Below are positions 53,790 to 62,212 of a stretch of 64,000 nucleotides of DNA, one piece after another (positions within the stretch are counted from its first letter, which is position 1; each line of letters begins with the position of its first letter). Both the position numbers and the translations under genes were made by a program. The notes beneath the pieces were generated by a model. The model ran no database searches. It had not been told where the DNA came from and saw nothing but the letters and a program-made list of their open reading frames with translations. Source of the stretch: Streptomyces sp. 6-11-2 (GTDB lineage Bacteria; Actinomycetota; Actinomycetes; Streptomycetales; Streptomycetaceae); contig NZ_BJOR01000002.1 in NCBI RefSeq assembly GCF_006540305.1, forward strand, positions 372,001-436,000. Reading direction: 5' to 3'.

Positions 53790-53909
53790 TCAGCGCTGGT
53801 GCTCGCGGCCGATGGGGCACTTCCGCGCGTGCTTCTTCGGGGCAGGCTTCCTGGGCTCCGGGACGGGCTTGCGGTGCTTCCTGACCGGGACGATCTTGTG
53901 GAAGCTCAT
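53790..53909 (-). CDS. small basic peptide B (39 residues)
   Basis: From ATG 53909, with GAGGAGA 6 nt upstream. It starts MSFHKIVPVRKHRK, has a KPAPKKHARK centre and ends CPIGREHQR. It shares with peptide A the MSFHKI start, the basic Pro-rich centre, the lone Cys and the HQR terminus, with differing inner residues. The two copies keep separate ribosome sites. Not recognised as a described family. First gene of the peptide-exporter group. Confidence 0.72.
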   Translation of the reverse strand: MSFHKIVPVRKHRKPVPEPRKPAPKKHARKCPIGREHQR

Positions 53910-54230
53910 GGGCTTCTCCTCACTTGCCTGCGGGTGGATTCCCTCTGCCGTAAGCGGTGTTCGCTTTCGACATGGAAGACATTACGGGATCCCCGGGCCG
54001 GGAAAGGGCAATTCGTATGAGACCCCGATGAAATGCACCTGAATCAATTTTCAGGAGATTCGTGGAACCGGGGCGCTGCTCACACAGAATTTATTATGGG
54101 CCTCACCTGGAACTTACCGGGGGAATTTTTTTGATCCGAGAAGATTCATGTCGGTCGGAGCCGCGGAGGACTGGTGGGCGAAATGGCCGGCCGGCGGACG
54201 GGGCGCACTGCTGTCCCGGTCCCTGTTCTG
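53910..54230. other. AT-rich intergenic region between peptide B and the LysR gene
   Basis: Clearly more A/T-rich than its surroundings (e.g. gaatttattatggg, ggaatttttttgatcc, tgaatcaattttcagg). It should hold the promoter of the peptide genes and the downstream end of the LysR gene. No reliable -35/-10 could be chosen and no gene is supported. Confidence 0.5.
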
Positions 54231-55187
54231 TCACGCGCCCCAGAGCGTGACGTACACCGGGGGCCGGAACCGGGAGGGCGGGACACCCACGCCGGGCGCG
54301 CGCATGATGCGGGTCGCCGCGGGCGTGTGCAGGAAGTGCAGGAACGCGTCGGTGGCCGGGGAGCGACGCTCGGCCCGCAGGGCGGTGGCGTGCCAGATGG
54401 CGTCCGACGGCGTGGCCGGGGTCTCCAGCACGCGCAGCTCGTCACGCCGGATGCGGGGCGACACCAGATGGGCCAACGCCGGTGCCACCCCCGCGCCCTC
54501 GGCGGCAGCCGCCCAGGTCGCGGCCTGGTTGGGGAACACCCACACGTGCCCTTCGGCCACTCCGAGCCGACGCAGCAGCCGCCCGGAGTCCGCGTCCGGA
54601 TCGGTCCCGGAGGAATCGACCAGCCACGACCACCGCGGTGGCGGACCGGGCGGCCGCGGCGACCTGGCACCGATCACCACGACCAGCTGGGTGCGGAACA
54701 GCGGCTCGCTGACCAGTTCGCCCCCATGGCCGGCGCCGAGATACGGCCCGAGCGCGACGTCGACCAGCCGGTTCTCGACCAGCACCCGTATCTCGTTGCC
54801 GGCGGCCACCCCGAAGGAGGTCTCCGTCCTGTGCCCTGAGCGGCCGGCGAAAGCCTCCACGAGCGAGGGGAGCACGAACTCGGCCAGCGTGCTCGTGGCG
54901 ACGACCCGCAGCTCGTCGGGTGCACCCCGTGCCGCCCGTACCGCCGCCTCGGCGTCCGCGTTCAGCGCGACCATCTGCGACGCGACCGGCAGCAGCCGCG
55001 CGCCCGCGGGCGTCAGACGCATCCCGCCGCCGCCGGTGCGCCGGATGAGCGGATCGCTGTAGTGGGTGCGCAGCGCGGTGAGCGCCTGCGATACGGCGGA
55101 CTCGCTCACGCCCAGGGCTCGCGCCGCGGCGCCGACCGAACCGAGCCGGGCGACCAGCACGAAGGTGCTGAGCTGTGTGACGGTCAC
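54231..55187 (-). CDS. LysR-family regulator, divergent from the cox operon
   Basis: 318 residues from GTG 55187 (AGGAAA about 10 nt upstream). The winged helix is TQLSTFVLVARLGSVGAAAR, then ALGVSESAVSQALTALRTHY. The C-terminal effector-binding region has the LysR substrate-binding pattern (DELRVVATSTLAEFVLPSLV). It is divergent from coxM with 107 nt between starts, so it probably controls the CO dehydrogenase operon. It also lies upstream of the peptide genes on the same strand but 321 nt away. Confidence 0.85.
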   Translation of the reverse strand: MTVTQLSTFVLVARLGSVGAAARALGVSESAVSQALTALRTHYSDPLIRRTGGGGMRLTPAGARLLPVASQMVALNADAEAAVRAARGAPDELRVVATSTLAEFVLPSLVEAFAGRSGHRTETSFGVAAGNEIRVLVENRLVDVALGPYLGAGHGGELVSEPLFRTQLVVVIGARSPRPPGPPPRWSWLVDSSGTDPDADSGRLLRRLGVAEGHVWVFPNQAATWAAAAEGAGVAPALAHLVSPRIRRDELRVLETPATPSDAIWHATALRAERRSPATDAFLHFLHTPAATRIMRAPGVGVPPSRFRPPVYVTLWGA

Positions 55188-55212
55188 TACCCGATTTTCC
55201 TGCGTTCGGACG

Positions 55213-55230
55213 GATAAGTGAATGCTTATC
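55213..55230. promoter_or_regulatory. inverted repeat GATAAG-TGAATG-CTTATC
   Basis: Perfect 6-bp arms around a 6-nt spacer, 26 nt upstream of the LysR start and 65 nt upstream of coxM. Probable LysR binding site, although the spacing differs from the classical T-N11-A box. Confidence 0.55.
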
Positions 55231-55294
55231 GACCCATTGCCCGGCCGGTGCGGAAGAGCGCAGCCTGAAGGGCACAGCGTTTCAGGAGGGCCCG

Positions 55295-56167
55295 ATGCAG
55301 GTTCCAGCTGCCTTCCAGTACGAGACGGCAACCAGCGTTGAGCACGCGATCGAGCTGCTCACACGCTACGGCCCCGAGGCCCGGGTGGTGGCGGGCGGAC
55401 ACAGCCTGCTGCCGATGATGAAGCTGCGGCTGGCGCAGCCCGAAGCCCTGATCGACATCAACGGCCTCGGCGAGCTGGCGCTGATCCGGGTGGACGGGCA
55501 CGACCTGGCCGTCGGAGCGATGGTCCGCCACGCGGAGCTGCTCGCCTCGCCGGTCGTCGGCGAGCACTTCCCCATCCTGCGGGACGCGGAACGGGTCATC
55601 GCCGATCCGCTCGTACGCAACCGCGGCACCGTGGGCGGCTCGCTGTGCCAGGCGGATCCGTCGGAGGACCTGTCCGCGGCGTTCTCGGCACTGCGGGCGG
55701 CTCTTGTCGTTCAGGGCCCCGGCGGCAGGCGCACCATCGGGATCAGGGAGTTCTTCCTCGGTCCGTACGAGACCGCACTGACCGAAGCGGAGCTGCTGGT
55801 GGAGATCCGAGTGCCCATCCGTTCGCACGCCAGCGCCTACCGCAAGGTCGAGCGCCGGGTCGGCGACTGGGCGGTCGTCGCCGCGGGAGCGGTGCTGGAG
55901 ATCACCGACGGGGTCGTCACCGAGGCCGGGATCGGGCTGACCGCGGTGGGTGCCCCCCGGTTCGTGTCCGAGCAGGCCGAGGACTTCCTGCGCGGCGGAC
56001 GGCCGGACGACGAGAGCTTCGCGCAGGCAGGCCGGACCGCCGCGCAGGAGTGCAGGCCGACGGCGGACCAGCGCGGCCCGGTCGACTACAAGCGGCATCT
56101 GGCCGGGGAGCTCACCACGCGGGCGCTGCGCGTCGCCGCCGCACGTGCCCGGGGGCAGGAGGCGTGA
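55295..56167 (+). CDS. coxM: carbon monoxide dehydrogenase medium (FAD) subunit
   Basis: 290 residues with a strong ribosome site AGGAGGG 5 nt before the ATG. The FAD-binding motifs of CoxM are exact: AGGHSLLPMMKLRLAQPE (from residue 33) and TVGGSLCQADP (112-122). The C-terminal CO_deh_flav_C domain follows (YRKVERRVGDWAVVAAGAVL). In the enzyme it passes electrons from the iron-sulfur subunit to the quinone pool or cytochrome. First gene of the operon, one base from coxS. The M-S-L order is that of form I CO dehydrogenases. Confidence 0.92.
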   Translation: MQVPAAFQYETATSVEHAIELLTRYGPEARVVAGGHSLLPMMKLRLAQPEALIDINGLGELALIRVDGHDLAVGAMVRHAELLASPVVGEHFPILRDAERVIADPLVRNRGTVGGSLCQADPSEDLSAAFSALRAALVVQGPGGRRTIGIREFFLGPYETALTEAELLVEIRVPIRSHASAYRKVERRVGDWAVVAAGAVLEITDGVVTEAGIGLTAVGAPRFVSEQAEDFLRGGRPDDESFAQAGRTAAQECRPTADQRGPVDYKRHLAGELTTRALRVAAARARGQEA

Positions 56168-56168
56168 C

Positions 56169-56690
56169 ATGCGGATCACCGTGAACGTGAACGGCGAGCA
56201 GCACACGAGGGACGTGGAGCCCAGGCTGCTGCTCGTGCACTTCCTGCGCGACGAACTCGGACTCACCGGCACCCACTGGGGCTGTGACACCTCCAACTGC
56301 GGGGTGTGCGCCGTCTGGCTGGACGGGACGCCGGTCAAGTCCTGCACGGTGCTCGCGGTGATGGCCGACGGCCATGAGGTGCGGACCGTCGAAGGACTGG
56401 CGCACGGGACCGAACTCGACCCGGTGCAACAGGGATTCATCGCCTGCCACGGGCTGCAGTGCGGCTTCTGCACGCCGGGGATGATGATGACCGCCCGCTG
56501 GCTGCTCGACCACAACGCGGACCCGTCCGAGGAGGACATCCGGGAGGCCATCTCCGGACAGATGTGCCGCTGCACCGGTTACGAGAACATCGTGCGTTCC
56601 ATCCGCTGGGCTGCCGAGCACGGAGGCGGGGCGCGGACCGCGGACACGGCCACCGAGGCGGCGCCCGGCCGCGAGGAGGTGCGGGCATGA
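56169..56690 (+). CDS. coxS: carbon monoxide dehydrogenase small subunit (two [2Fe-2S] clusters)
   Basis: 173 residues. Plant-ferredoxin type cluster ligands Cys39, Cys44, Cys47 and Cys59 (WGCDTSNCGVCAVW, KSC), then the C-terminal cluster Cys98, Cys101, Cys133 and Cys135 (LQCGFCTPGMMMTA, MCRCTGYENI). Acts between the Mo centre of CoxL and the FAD of CoxM. Start ATG 56169 lies 1 nt after the coxM stop; its stop overlaps coxL (ATGA). A C-terminal extension (about 20 residues, Ala/Glu-rich) follows the cluster domain. Confidence 0.92.
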   Translation: MRITVNVNGEQHTRDVEPRLLLVHFLRDELGLTGTHWGCDTSNCGVCAVWLDGTPVKSCTVLAVMADGHEVRTVEGLAHGTELDPVQQGFIACHGLQCGFCTPGMMMTARWLLDHNADPSEEDIREAISGQMCRCTGYENIVRSIRWAAEHGGGARTADTATEAAPGREEVRA

Positions 56691-59059
56691 CGACCACCGA
56701 GGAACGGCCGGTCGGTTTCGGGCGGATGCCCCGCAAGGAGGATGCGCGGTTCGTCCGCGGCCACGGGACCTACGTCGACGACGTACGGCTGCCCGGGATG
56801 CTGCACGGCGCGATCCTGCGCAGCCCGCTGGCGCACGCCCGGATCGTGTCTGTCGACACCAGCGCCGCCGAAGCGCATCCGAAGGTCAAGGCCGTGATCA
56901 CGGGGGAGACCCTGGCCGGTCTCGGGCTGGCCTGGATGCCCACGCTCTCGTACGACACGCAGGCGGTGCTCGCCACCGACAAGGTGCGCTTCCAGGGCCA
57001 GGAGGTCGCCTTCGTCGTCGCCGAGGACCGCTATGCCGCCCGGGACGCCCTCGAGCTGATCGACGTGGAGTACGAACCGCTCCCCGTGGTCGTCGACGCC
57101 CGCCGGGCGCTCGACCCGGACGCGCCGGTGATCCGCGACGACAAGGACCAGCAGACGGACAACCACATCTTCGACTGGTCGGCGGGCGACAAGGAGCGAA
57201 CCGACGAGGTCTTCGCGGCGGCCGGAGTCGTGGTGGAGGAGGACATGCTCTACCCGCGGGTGCACCCGGCGCCGCTGGAGACCTGCGGCACCGTGGCGGA
57301 CATGGACGCCATCACCGGGAAGCTGACGGTGTGGTCCACCACCCAGGCCCCACATGCCCACCGCACGATCTACGCGATGGTGGCGGGCATCCCTGAGCAC
57401 AAGATCCGGATCATCTCCCCGGACATCGGGGGCGGCTTCGGCAACAAGGTCGGCATCTACCCCGGTTACGTGTGCGCGGTCGTCGGCTCGATCGTCACCG
57501 GCAAGCCGGTGAAGTGGGTGGAGGACCGCTCGGAGAACCTGATGAGCACCTCCTTCGCCCGTGACTACCACATGCACGGCGAGATCGCGGCGACGAAGGA
57601 CGGGAAGATCCTGGGCCTGCGCGTCCATGTCATCGCCGATCACGGCGCGTTCAACGCCACCGCACAGCCGAGCCAGTTCCCGGCCGGATTCTTCGGTGTC
57701 TTCACGGGCTCGTACGACCTGGCCGCCGCGCACTGCGCCGTGACCGGCGTCTACACCAACAAGGCCCCCGGCGGCGTCGCCTACGCCTGCTCGTTCCGCG
57801 TCACCGAAGCCGTGTACCTGGTCGAGCGGATGGTCGACGTGCTCGCGGACCGGCTCGGCACGGACCCGGCCGAGCTGCGGATGCGCAACCTGCTGCGGCC
57901 CGGGCAGTTCCCCTACCGGACGCAGACGGGATGGGAGTACGACTCCGGCGACTACCCGCGCGCCCTGCGGCTGGCCATGGACATCGCGCACTACGAGGAC
58001 CTGCGCCGGGAGCAGACCGAAAAACGCCGGCGCGGCGAGCTGATGGGCATCGGGGTCAGCTTCTTCACCGAGGCTGTCGGCGCGGGCCCGCGCAAGCACA
58101 TGGACATCCTGGGACTGGGCATGGCCGACGGCGCCGAGCTGCGGGTCCACCCGACCGGCAAGGCCGTCCTGCGCATCTCCGTGCAGACCCAGGGGCAGGG
58201 CCACGAGACGACGTTCGCGCAGATCGTCGCCGAGGAACTGGGCATCCCGCCCGAGGACGTCGAGGTGGTGCACGGCGACACCGACCAGACCCCGTTCGGG
58301 CTCGGCACCTACGGATCCCGCTCGACTCCGGTGTCCGGAGCCGCGGCCGCGTTGGTCGCCCGCAAGGTACGCGAACGCGCGAAGATCGTCGCCTCCGCGA
58401 TGCTCGAAGTGAACCCGGACGACCTGGAATGGGAGAAGGGCCGCTGGTACGTCACGGGCGACCCCGACCAAGGACGGACCATGGCCGAGATCGCGCTCGC
58501 CGCACACTCCACCCTGGAACTCCCGGAGGGTGTCGAGGGCCACTTGGACGCGACCTGCGTCTACAACCCGCCGAACCTGACCTTCCCGTTCGGCGCATAC
58601 ATATGCGTCGTCGACGTGGACGCGGACACCGGCCAGGTGAAGGTCCGCCGGTTCATCGCCGTGGACGACTGCGGCAACCGGATCAACCCCATGATCGTCG
58701 AAGGTCAGGTGCACGGCGGACTCGCCGACGGCCTCGGCATGGCGCTCATGCAGGTGATCGCCTTCGACGAGGACGGCAACTGCCTCGGCGGGTCGTTCAT
58801 GGACTACCTCCTGCCCACCTCGGTCGAATGCCCCTCGTGGGAGCTCGGCGAGACCGTCACCCCCTCCCCGCACCACCCCGTCGGGGCGAAGGGCGTCGGC
58901 GAGTCCGCCACGGTGGGCTCGCCCGCCGCGGTGGTCAACGCCGTGGTCGACGCGCTGAAGCCGCTTGGCGTGCGCCACGTCGACATGCCGCTGACGCCCG
59001 CCGCGGTGTGGCGGGCCGCCCAGGGCCGGCCGCTGCGCACCGACATGGCCATCACCTGA
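56687..59059 (+). CDS. coxL: carbon monoxide dehydrogenase large subunit, form I
   Basis: 790 residues, a molybdopterin cytosine dinucleotide-binding subunit. The active-site loop AYACSFR (365-371) fits the form I signature AYxCSFR, whose Cys (368) carries the Cu of the Mo-S-Cu centre; form II uses AYxGAGR. Other family stretches are PDIGGGFGNK (245-254), QGQGHETTFAQIVAEELGIP and the catalytic Glu in GAKGVGESATV (about 739). The sequence is otherwise very close in pattern to Oligotropha CoxL (e.g. GWEYDSGDYP, HPTGKAVLRI). Predicted to oxidise CO with water to CO2. Confidence 0.92.
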   Translation: MTTTEERPVGFGRMPRKEDARFVRGHGTYVDDVRLPGMLHGAILRSPLAHARIVSVDTSAAEAHPKVKAVITGETLAGLGLAWMPTLSYDTQAVLATDKVRFQGQEVAFVVAEDRYAARDALELIDVEYEPLPVVVDARRALDPDAPVIRDDKDQQTDNHIFDWSAGDKERTDEVFAAAGVVVEEDMLYPRVHPAPLETCGTVADMDAITGKLTVWSTTQAPHAHRTIYAMVAGIPEHKIRIISPDIGGGFGNKVGIYPGYVCAVVGSIVTGKPVKWVEDRSENLMSTSFARDYHMHGEIAATKDGKILGLRVHVIADHGAFNATAQPSQFPAGFFGVFTGSYDLAAAHCAVTGVYTNKAPGGVAYACSFRVTEAVYLVERMVDVLADRLGTDPAELRMRNLLRPGQFPYRTQTGWEYDSGDYPRALRLAMDIAHYEDLRREQTEKRRRGELMGIGVSFFTEAVGAGPRKHMDILGLGMADGAELRVHPTGKAVLRISVQTQGQGHETTFAQIVAEELGIPPEDVEVVHGDTDQTPFGLGTYGSRSTPVSGAAAALVARKVRERAKIVASAMLEVNPDDLEWEKGRWYVTGDPDQGRTMAEIALAAHSTLELPEGVEGHLDATCVYNPPNLTFPFGAYICVVDVDADTGQVKVRRFIAVDDCGNRINPMIVEGQVHGGLADGLGMALMQVIAFDEDGNCLGGSFMDYLLPTSVECPSWELGETVTPSPHHPVGAKGVGESATVGSPAAVVNAVVDALKPLGVRHVDMPLTPAAVWRAAQGRPLRTDMAIT

Positions 59060-59068
59060 GGCCCCGTG

Positions 59069-59995
59069 ATGACGAACACCGAACTGCTGACCCGCGCGGA
59101 CGAACTCCGGCACGGCCGGACCCCATTCGTCCTGGCCACCGTCGTCCACGTGGAACGGCCCACGAGCGCCAAACCCGGGGACAGCGCACTCGTGCTGCCC
59201 GACGGCACCGTCGAGGGCTTCGTGGGCGGCAGCTGCGCCGAGACGACGGTGCAACTGCAGGGCCTGCGCGTACTGCGGACCGGCGAGTCGCTGCTGCTGA
59301 GAATCACGCCCGGCGCGGACACCGGCACCGAAGGCCCGCAGGAGCCCGCCGAAGGCCTGGTCACGGTGGTCAATCCCTGCCTGTCGGGTGGGACGCTCGA
59401 CATCTTCCTGGAGGCCAACCTCCCTCCAGCGCTGGCGTACGTCTACGGGCACGCCCCCATCGCCCGCGCTCTGCTCGACCTCGGCCGTGTGCTCGGCCTC
59501 GACGCCCGACCGGCCTCGCCCGGAAGGCCGCTGCCGCCCGATCTGGACGTCGTCGTCATCGCCACGCACGGCCGTGACGAGGAGACCGTACTGGTCGAGG
59601 CCGCACGCGCCGGGGTCCCGTACATCGGGCTCGTGGCCAGCCCGAAGCGCGGCGCGGGGGTGCTCACCGCACTGGACCTCACCGAGGAACAACGCGCGCG
59701 CGTTCACACCCCGGCCGGGCTCGACATCGGCGCGCGGACCGCGGCGGAGATCGCGCTGTCGGTGTACGCCGAGATCATCGCACTGCGGCCCCCGGCGGCC
59801 CGAGCCGCGCGCCGCCGAGCCGAATCCGCCGCGCCGCAGACCCTGGCCGAGGACGTGGATCCCGTGTGCGGCATGACCGTAGCGATCACACCGGACACCC
59901 TCGCGCTGGACCGGGCCGGCAGCAGGGTGTACTTCTGCGGGCCGGGGTGCCGGCACGCCTTCGCCGACGATCCCTCCCATTACGCGCATGCCTGA
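59069..59995 (+). CDS. XdhC/CoxI-type maturation factor fused to a YHS domain
   Basis: 308 residues from ATG 59069. The XdhC-type N-terminal part has GFVGGSCAETTV, and the Rossmann-like XdhC_C region is LAYVYGHAPIARALLDLGRV with VVVIATHGRDEE. Such proteins (CoxF/CoxI/XdhC) deliver or sulfurate the Mo cofactor. After a basic linker the last 45 residues (DPVCGMTV, VYFCGPGCRHAFADDPSHY) form a YHS domain with three Cys (VCGM, FCGPGC), a metal-binding module seen with copper and mercury proteins. The fusion suggests handling of copper for the Mo-Cu site (inference). Confidence 0.85.
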   Translation: MTNTELLTRADELRHGRTPFVLATVVHVERPTSAKPGDSALVLPDGTVEGFVGGSCAETTVQLQGLRVLRTGESLLLRITPGADTGTEGPQEPAEGLVTVVNPCLSGGTLDIFLEANLPPALAYVYGHAPIARALLDLGRVLGLDARPASPGRPLPPDLDVVVIATHGRDEETVLVEAARAGVPYIGLVASPKRGAGVLTALDLTEEQRARVHTPAGLDIGARTAAEIALSVYAEIIALRPPAARAARRRAESAAPQTLAEDVDPVCGMTVAITPDTLALDRAGSRVYFCGPGCRHAFADDPSHYAHA

Positions 59996-60896
59996 CCTCG
60001 ACCCCCTCGTACCCGATGTCCCCGCCCTGCGCTCGCAGCTCGGCACAGTCGGCTACCTGGCCGACGACGATCTGGCCACGGCGCTGCTGCTGGCCGTGCG
60101 CATGCGGCAGCCGATCCTGCTGGAGGGCGAGCCCGGCGTCGGCAAGACCGAGGCGGCCCGCGCGCTCGCCACCGTGCTCGACACCCCGCTGATCCGGCTG
60201 CAGTGCTACGAGGGGCTGTCGTCCGCCGAGGCTCTCTACGAGTGGAACTACCCACGGCAACTACTGGCCATCCGGCTGGCCGAGTCCCGCGGAGAGCCCC
60301 TGCGGGACGCCGACCTGTTCACCGAGGACTACCTGCTGCCACGGCCGCTGCTCGCCGCGATCTGCCACCCGGGACCGCGGCCGGCGGTGCTGCTCATCGA
60401 CGAGGTGGACCGCGCCGACGACGAGTTCGAGGCGTTCCTGCTGGAACTGCTCGCGGACGCCGCGGTCACCATCCCCGAACTCGGCACCCGGACGGCTGTG
60501 GTGCCGCCGGTGGCGGTACTGACCTCCAACCGCACCCGGGATCTGCACGACGCGCTCAAACGCCGCTGCCTCTACCACTGGATCGCCTACCCGGACACCG
60601 CACGAGTCGCCGCGATCATCCGCAGACGGGTACCGGAGTCGGCCGAGTGGCTGGCGGAACGCGTGGCGCGCGGGGTGGCGCGCCTGCGTGTCCGCCAGGA
60701 ACTCACCAAGCCGCCCGGCATCGCCGAGGCGATCGACTGGGCGGGCGCGCTGCACACGCTGGGCTTCTCCGTTCTCGACGCCGACGCCGCCGACCGCACC
60801 CTGGGGGCGGTCCTCAAGTACGCCGAGGACCTGGAGGCCGTGCGCCGGACCGGACTGGCGGAGCTGGTCGACGCGGAGGCCCGCTCCGATGCCTGA
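59988..60896 (+). CDS. coxD: MoxR-family AAA+ ATPase for CODH maturation
   Basis: 302 residues. Walker A GEPGVGKT (47-54), Walker B VLLIDEVDRADDEFEAFLLE, and the C-terminal lid. Its ATG overlaps the XdhC-YHS gene by 8 nt. CoxD in Oligotropha is required for building the Cu-S part of the active site, probably as a chaperone-like ATPase with CoxE. The next gene overlaps by 8 nt, so the maturation genes are translated together. Confidence 0.88.
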   Translation: MPDLDPLVPDVPALRSQLGTVGYLADDDLATALLLAVRMRQPILLEGEPGVGKTEAARALATVLDTPLIRLQCYEGLSSAEALYEWNYPRQLLAIRLAESRGEPLRDADLFTEDYLLPRPLLAAICHPGPRPAVLLIDEVDRADDEFEAFLLELLADAAVTIPELGTRTAVVPPVAVLTSNRTRDLHDALKRRCLYHWIAYPDTARVAAIIRRRVPESAEWLAERVARGVARLRVRQELTKPPGIAEAIDWAGALHTLGFSVLDADAADRTLGAVLKYAEDLEAVRRTGLAELVDAEARSDA

Positions 60897-62043
60897 CCTG
60901 CCTGACCTGCCTGAACTGGTCGCCTCGTTCACCGCCGCCCTGCACGATGCGGGGATCGCGGTGGGCCCCGACCGCACCCGGAGCTTCGCACGGGCGCTCA
61001 CCCTGCTGGCACCGTCGACGACGCGCGAACTGCGGCACTGCGCGCTCGCCACCCTGGTGTCAGACCCCGAGCAGATCGAGCTGTTCGACACGGTCTTCCA
61101 CGAGGTCTTCGCCGGCCCGGCCGACCGCGAGGCACAGCGCGGGCAACCCGGTGACCCGCCCCGATCGCTCCCGAACACCGTTCCCGGCCGCGTCCCCGGC
61201 ACCCGGAAGGACACCGCGGACGGACGAGGCCGGGACGCCGACGCACAGCCGCGGACGGCTCCCGTGCCCCTCGCCGCCAGTCCGCTCGACCGTCTCGCGG
61301 GCCGCGACTTCGCGGACCTGTCCGCCGAGGAACTGGCGCGGCTCTCCGAGGTGATGCGCACCCTCGTCCTGCGCACTCCGACCCGGCCGTCCCGCCGACG
61401 CCGCACAGCGCACCACGGTGCGCGCATCGACGTGCGCCGCACCCTCTCCGCCAGCCGGCGCACCGGCGGATACCCGCTGCGGCTGTACCGCTTCGCGCCC
61501 CGCGACCGCCCCCGCGACCTCATCGTGCTCTGCGACATCTCCGGATCGATGGAGCCCTATGCCCGCGCGATGCTCCAACTGCTCTACTGCGCCGCCCGTG
61601 CCACCCGCGCCGAGGTCTTCACCTTCGCCACCCGGCTCACACGGCTCACGCCCGTCCTGCGGCGGGGCGGGCCGGACGACGCCCTGGCACGGGCCGGACG
61701 GGCGGCTCCGGACTGGTCCGGGGGCACCCGGATAGCGGACTGCCTGGCGGAGTTCAACGAGCGGTTCGGCCGGCGTGGCATGGCGCACGGCGCCGTGGTC
61801 ACCCTCATCTCCGACGGCTGGGACACCGGCGCGCCCGCCGACCTCGCCACCCAGATGGCGCGGCTGTCCCGGGTCGCCTACCGCGTCGTATGGGTCAACC
61901 CGCGCACGGCAAGCCCGCGCTACCGTCCGCTCGTGGCCGGCATGGCTGCGGCACTGCCCTACTGCGACGCCGTCGTCAGCGCCCACAACCTCGCGGCCCT
62001 GGACGACTTCACCGCCGCGCTCTACGGCCGGCGCCGCCGATGA
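60889..62043 (+). CDS. coxE: von Willebrand factor A domain protein for CODH maturation
   Basis: 384 residues from ATG 60889, the start that overlaps the coxD stop. The MIDAS motif DxSxS is CDISGSMEPYARAMLQ (near residue 215), with TLISDGWDTGAP as the second metal contact and WSGGTRIADCL between. The N-terminal part (PDLPDLPELVASFTAALHD) and the Arg/Pro-rich linker are typical of CoxE. It pairs with the MoxR ATPase in metallocentre assembly. Last gene of the operon. Confidence 0.88.
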   Translation: MPDLPDLPELVASFTAALHDAGIAVGPDRTRSFARALTLLAPSTTRELRHCALATLVSDPEQIELFDTVFHEVFAGPADREAQRGQPGDPPRSLPNTVPGRVPGTRKDTADGRGRDADAQPRTAPVPLAASPLDRLAGRDFADLSAEELARLSEVMRTLVLRTPTRPSRRRRTAHHGARIDVRRTLSASRRTGGYPLRLYRFAPRDRPRDLIVLCDISGSMEPYARAMLQLLYCAARATRAEVFTFATRLTRLTPVLRRGGPDDALARAGRAAPDWSGGTRIADCLAEFNERFGRRGMAHGAVVTLISDGWDTGAPADLATQMARLSRVAYRVVWVNPRTASPRYRPLVAGMAAALPYCDAVVSAHNLAALDDFTAALYGRRRR

Positions 62044-62212
62044 TCCCGCACGCTGCCCGTCCCGTGCCGTTGTCCGGCCTGGATCATCACGAGGATGAGC
62101 CGTTCTGTCTCCGGCGACCAGCAGGGACCTCGGTCCGCTGAAGAGCTCAGGACGGCGCCGGGCCGGTCGGGCGCACGGGCCCGCTGTCGGTGGTCGCTGC
62201 CACAATCGGCCC

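Noticed and set aside
56579..60046. 1155-codon minus-strand frame opposite coxL and neighbours
   Set aside because: The plus strand encodes exact CoxL, XdhC and CoxD motifs. The antisense product has no domain.
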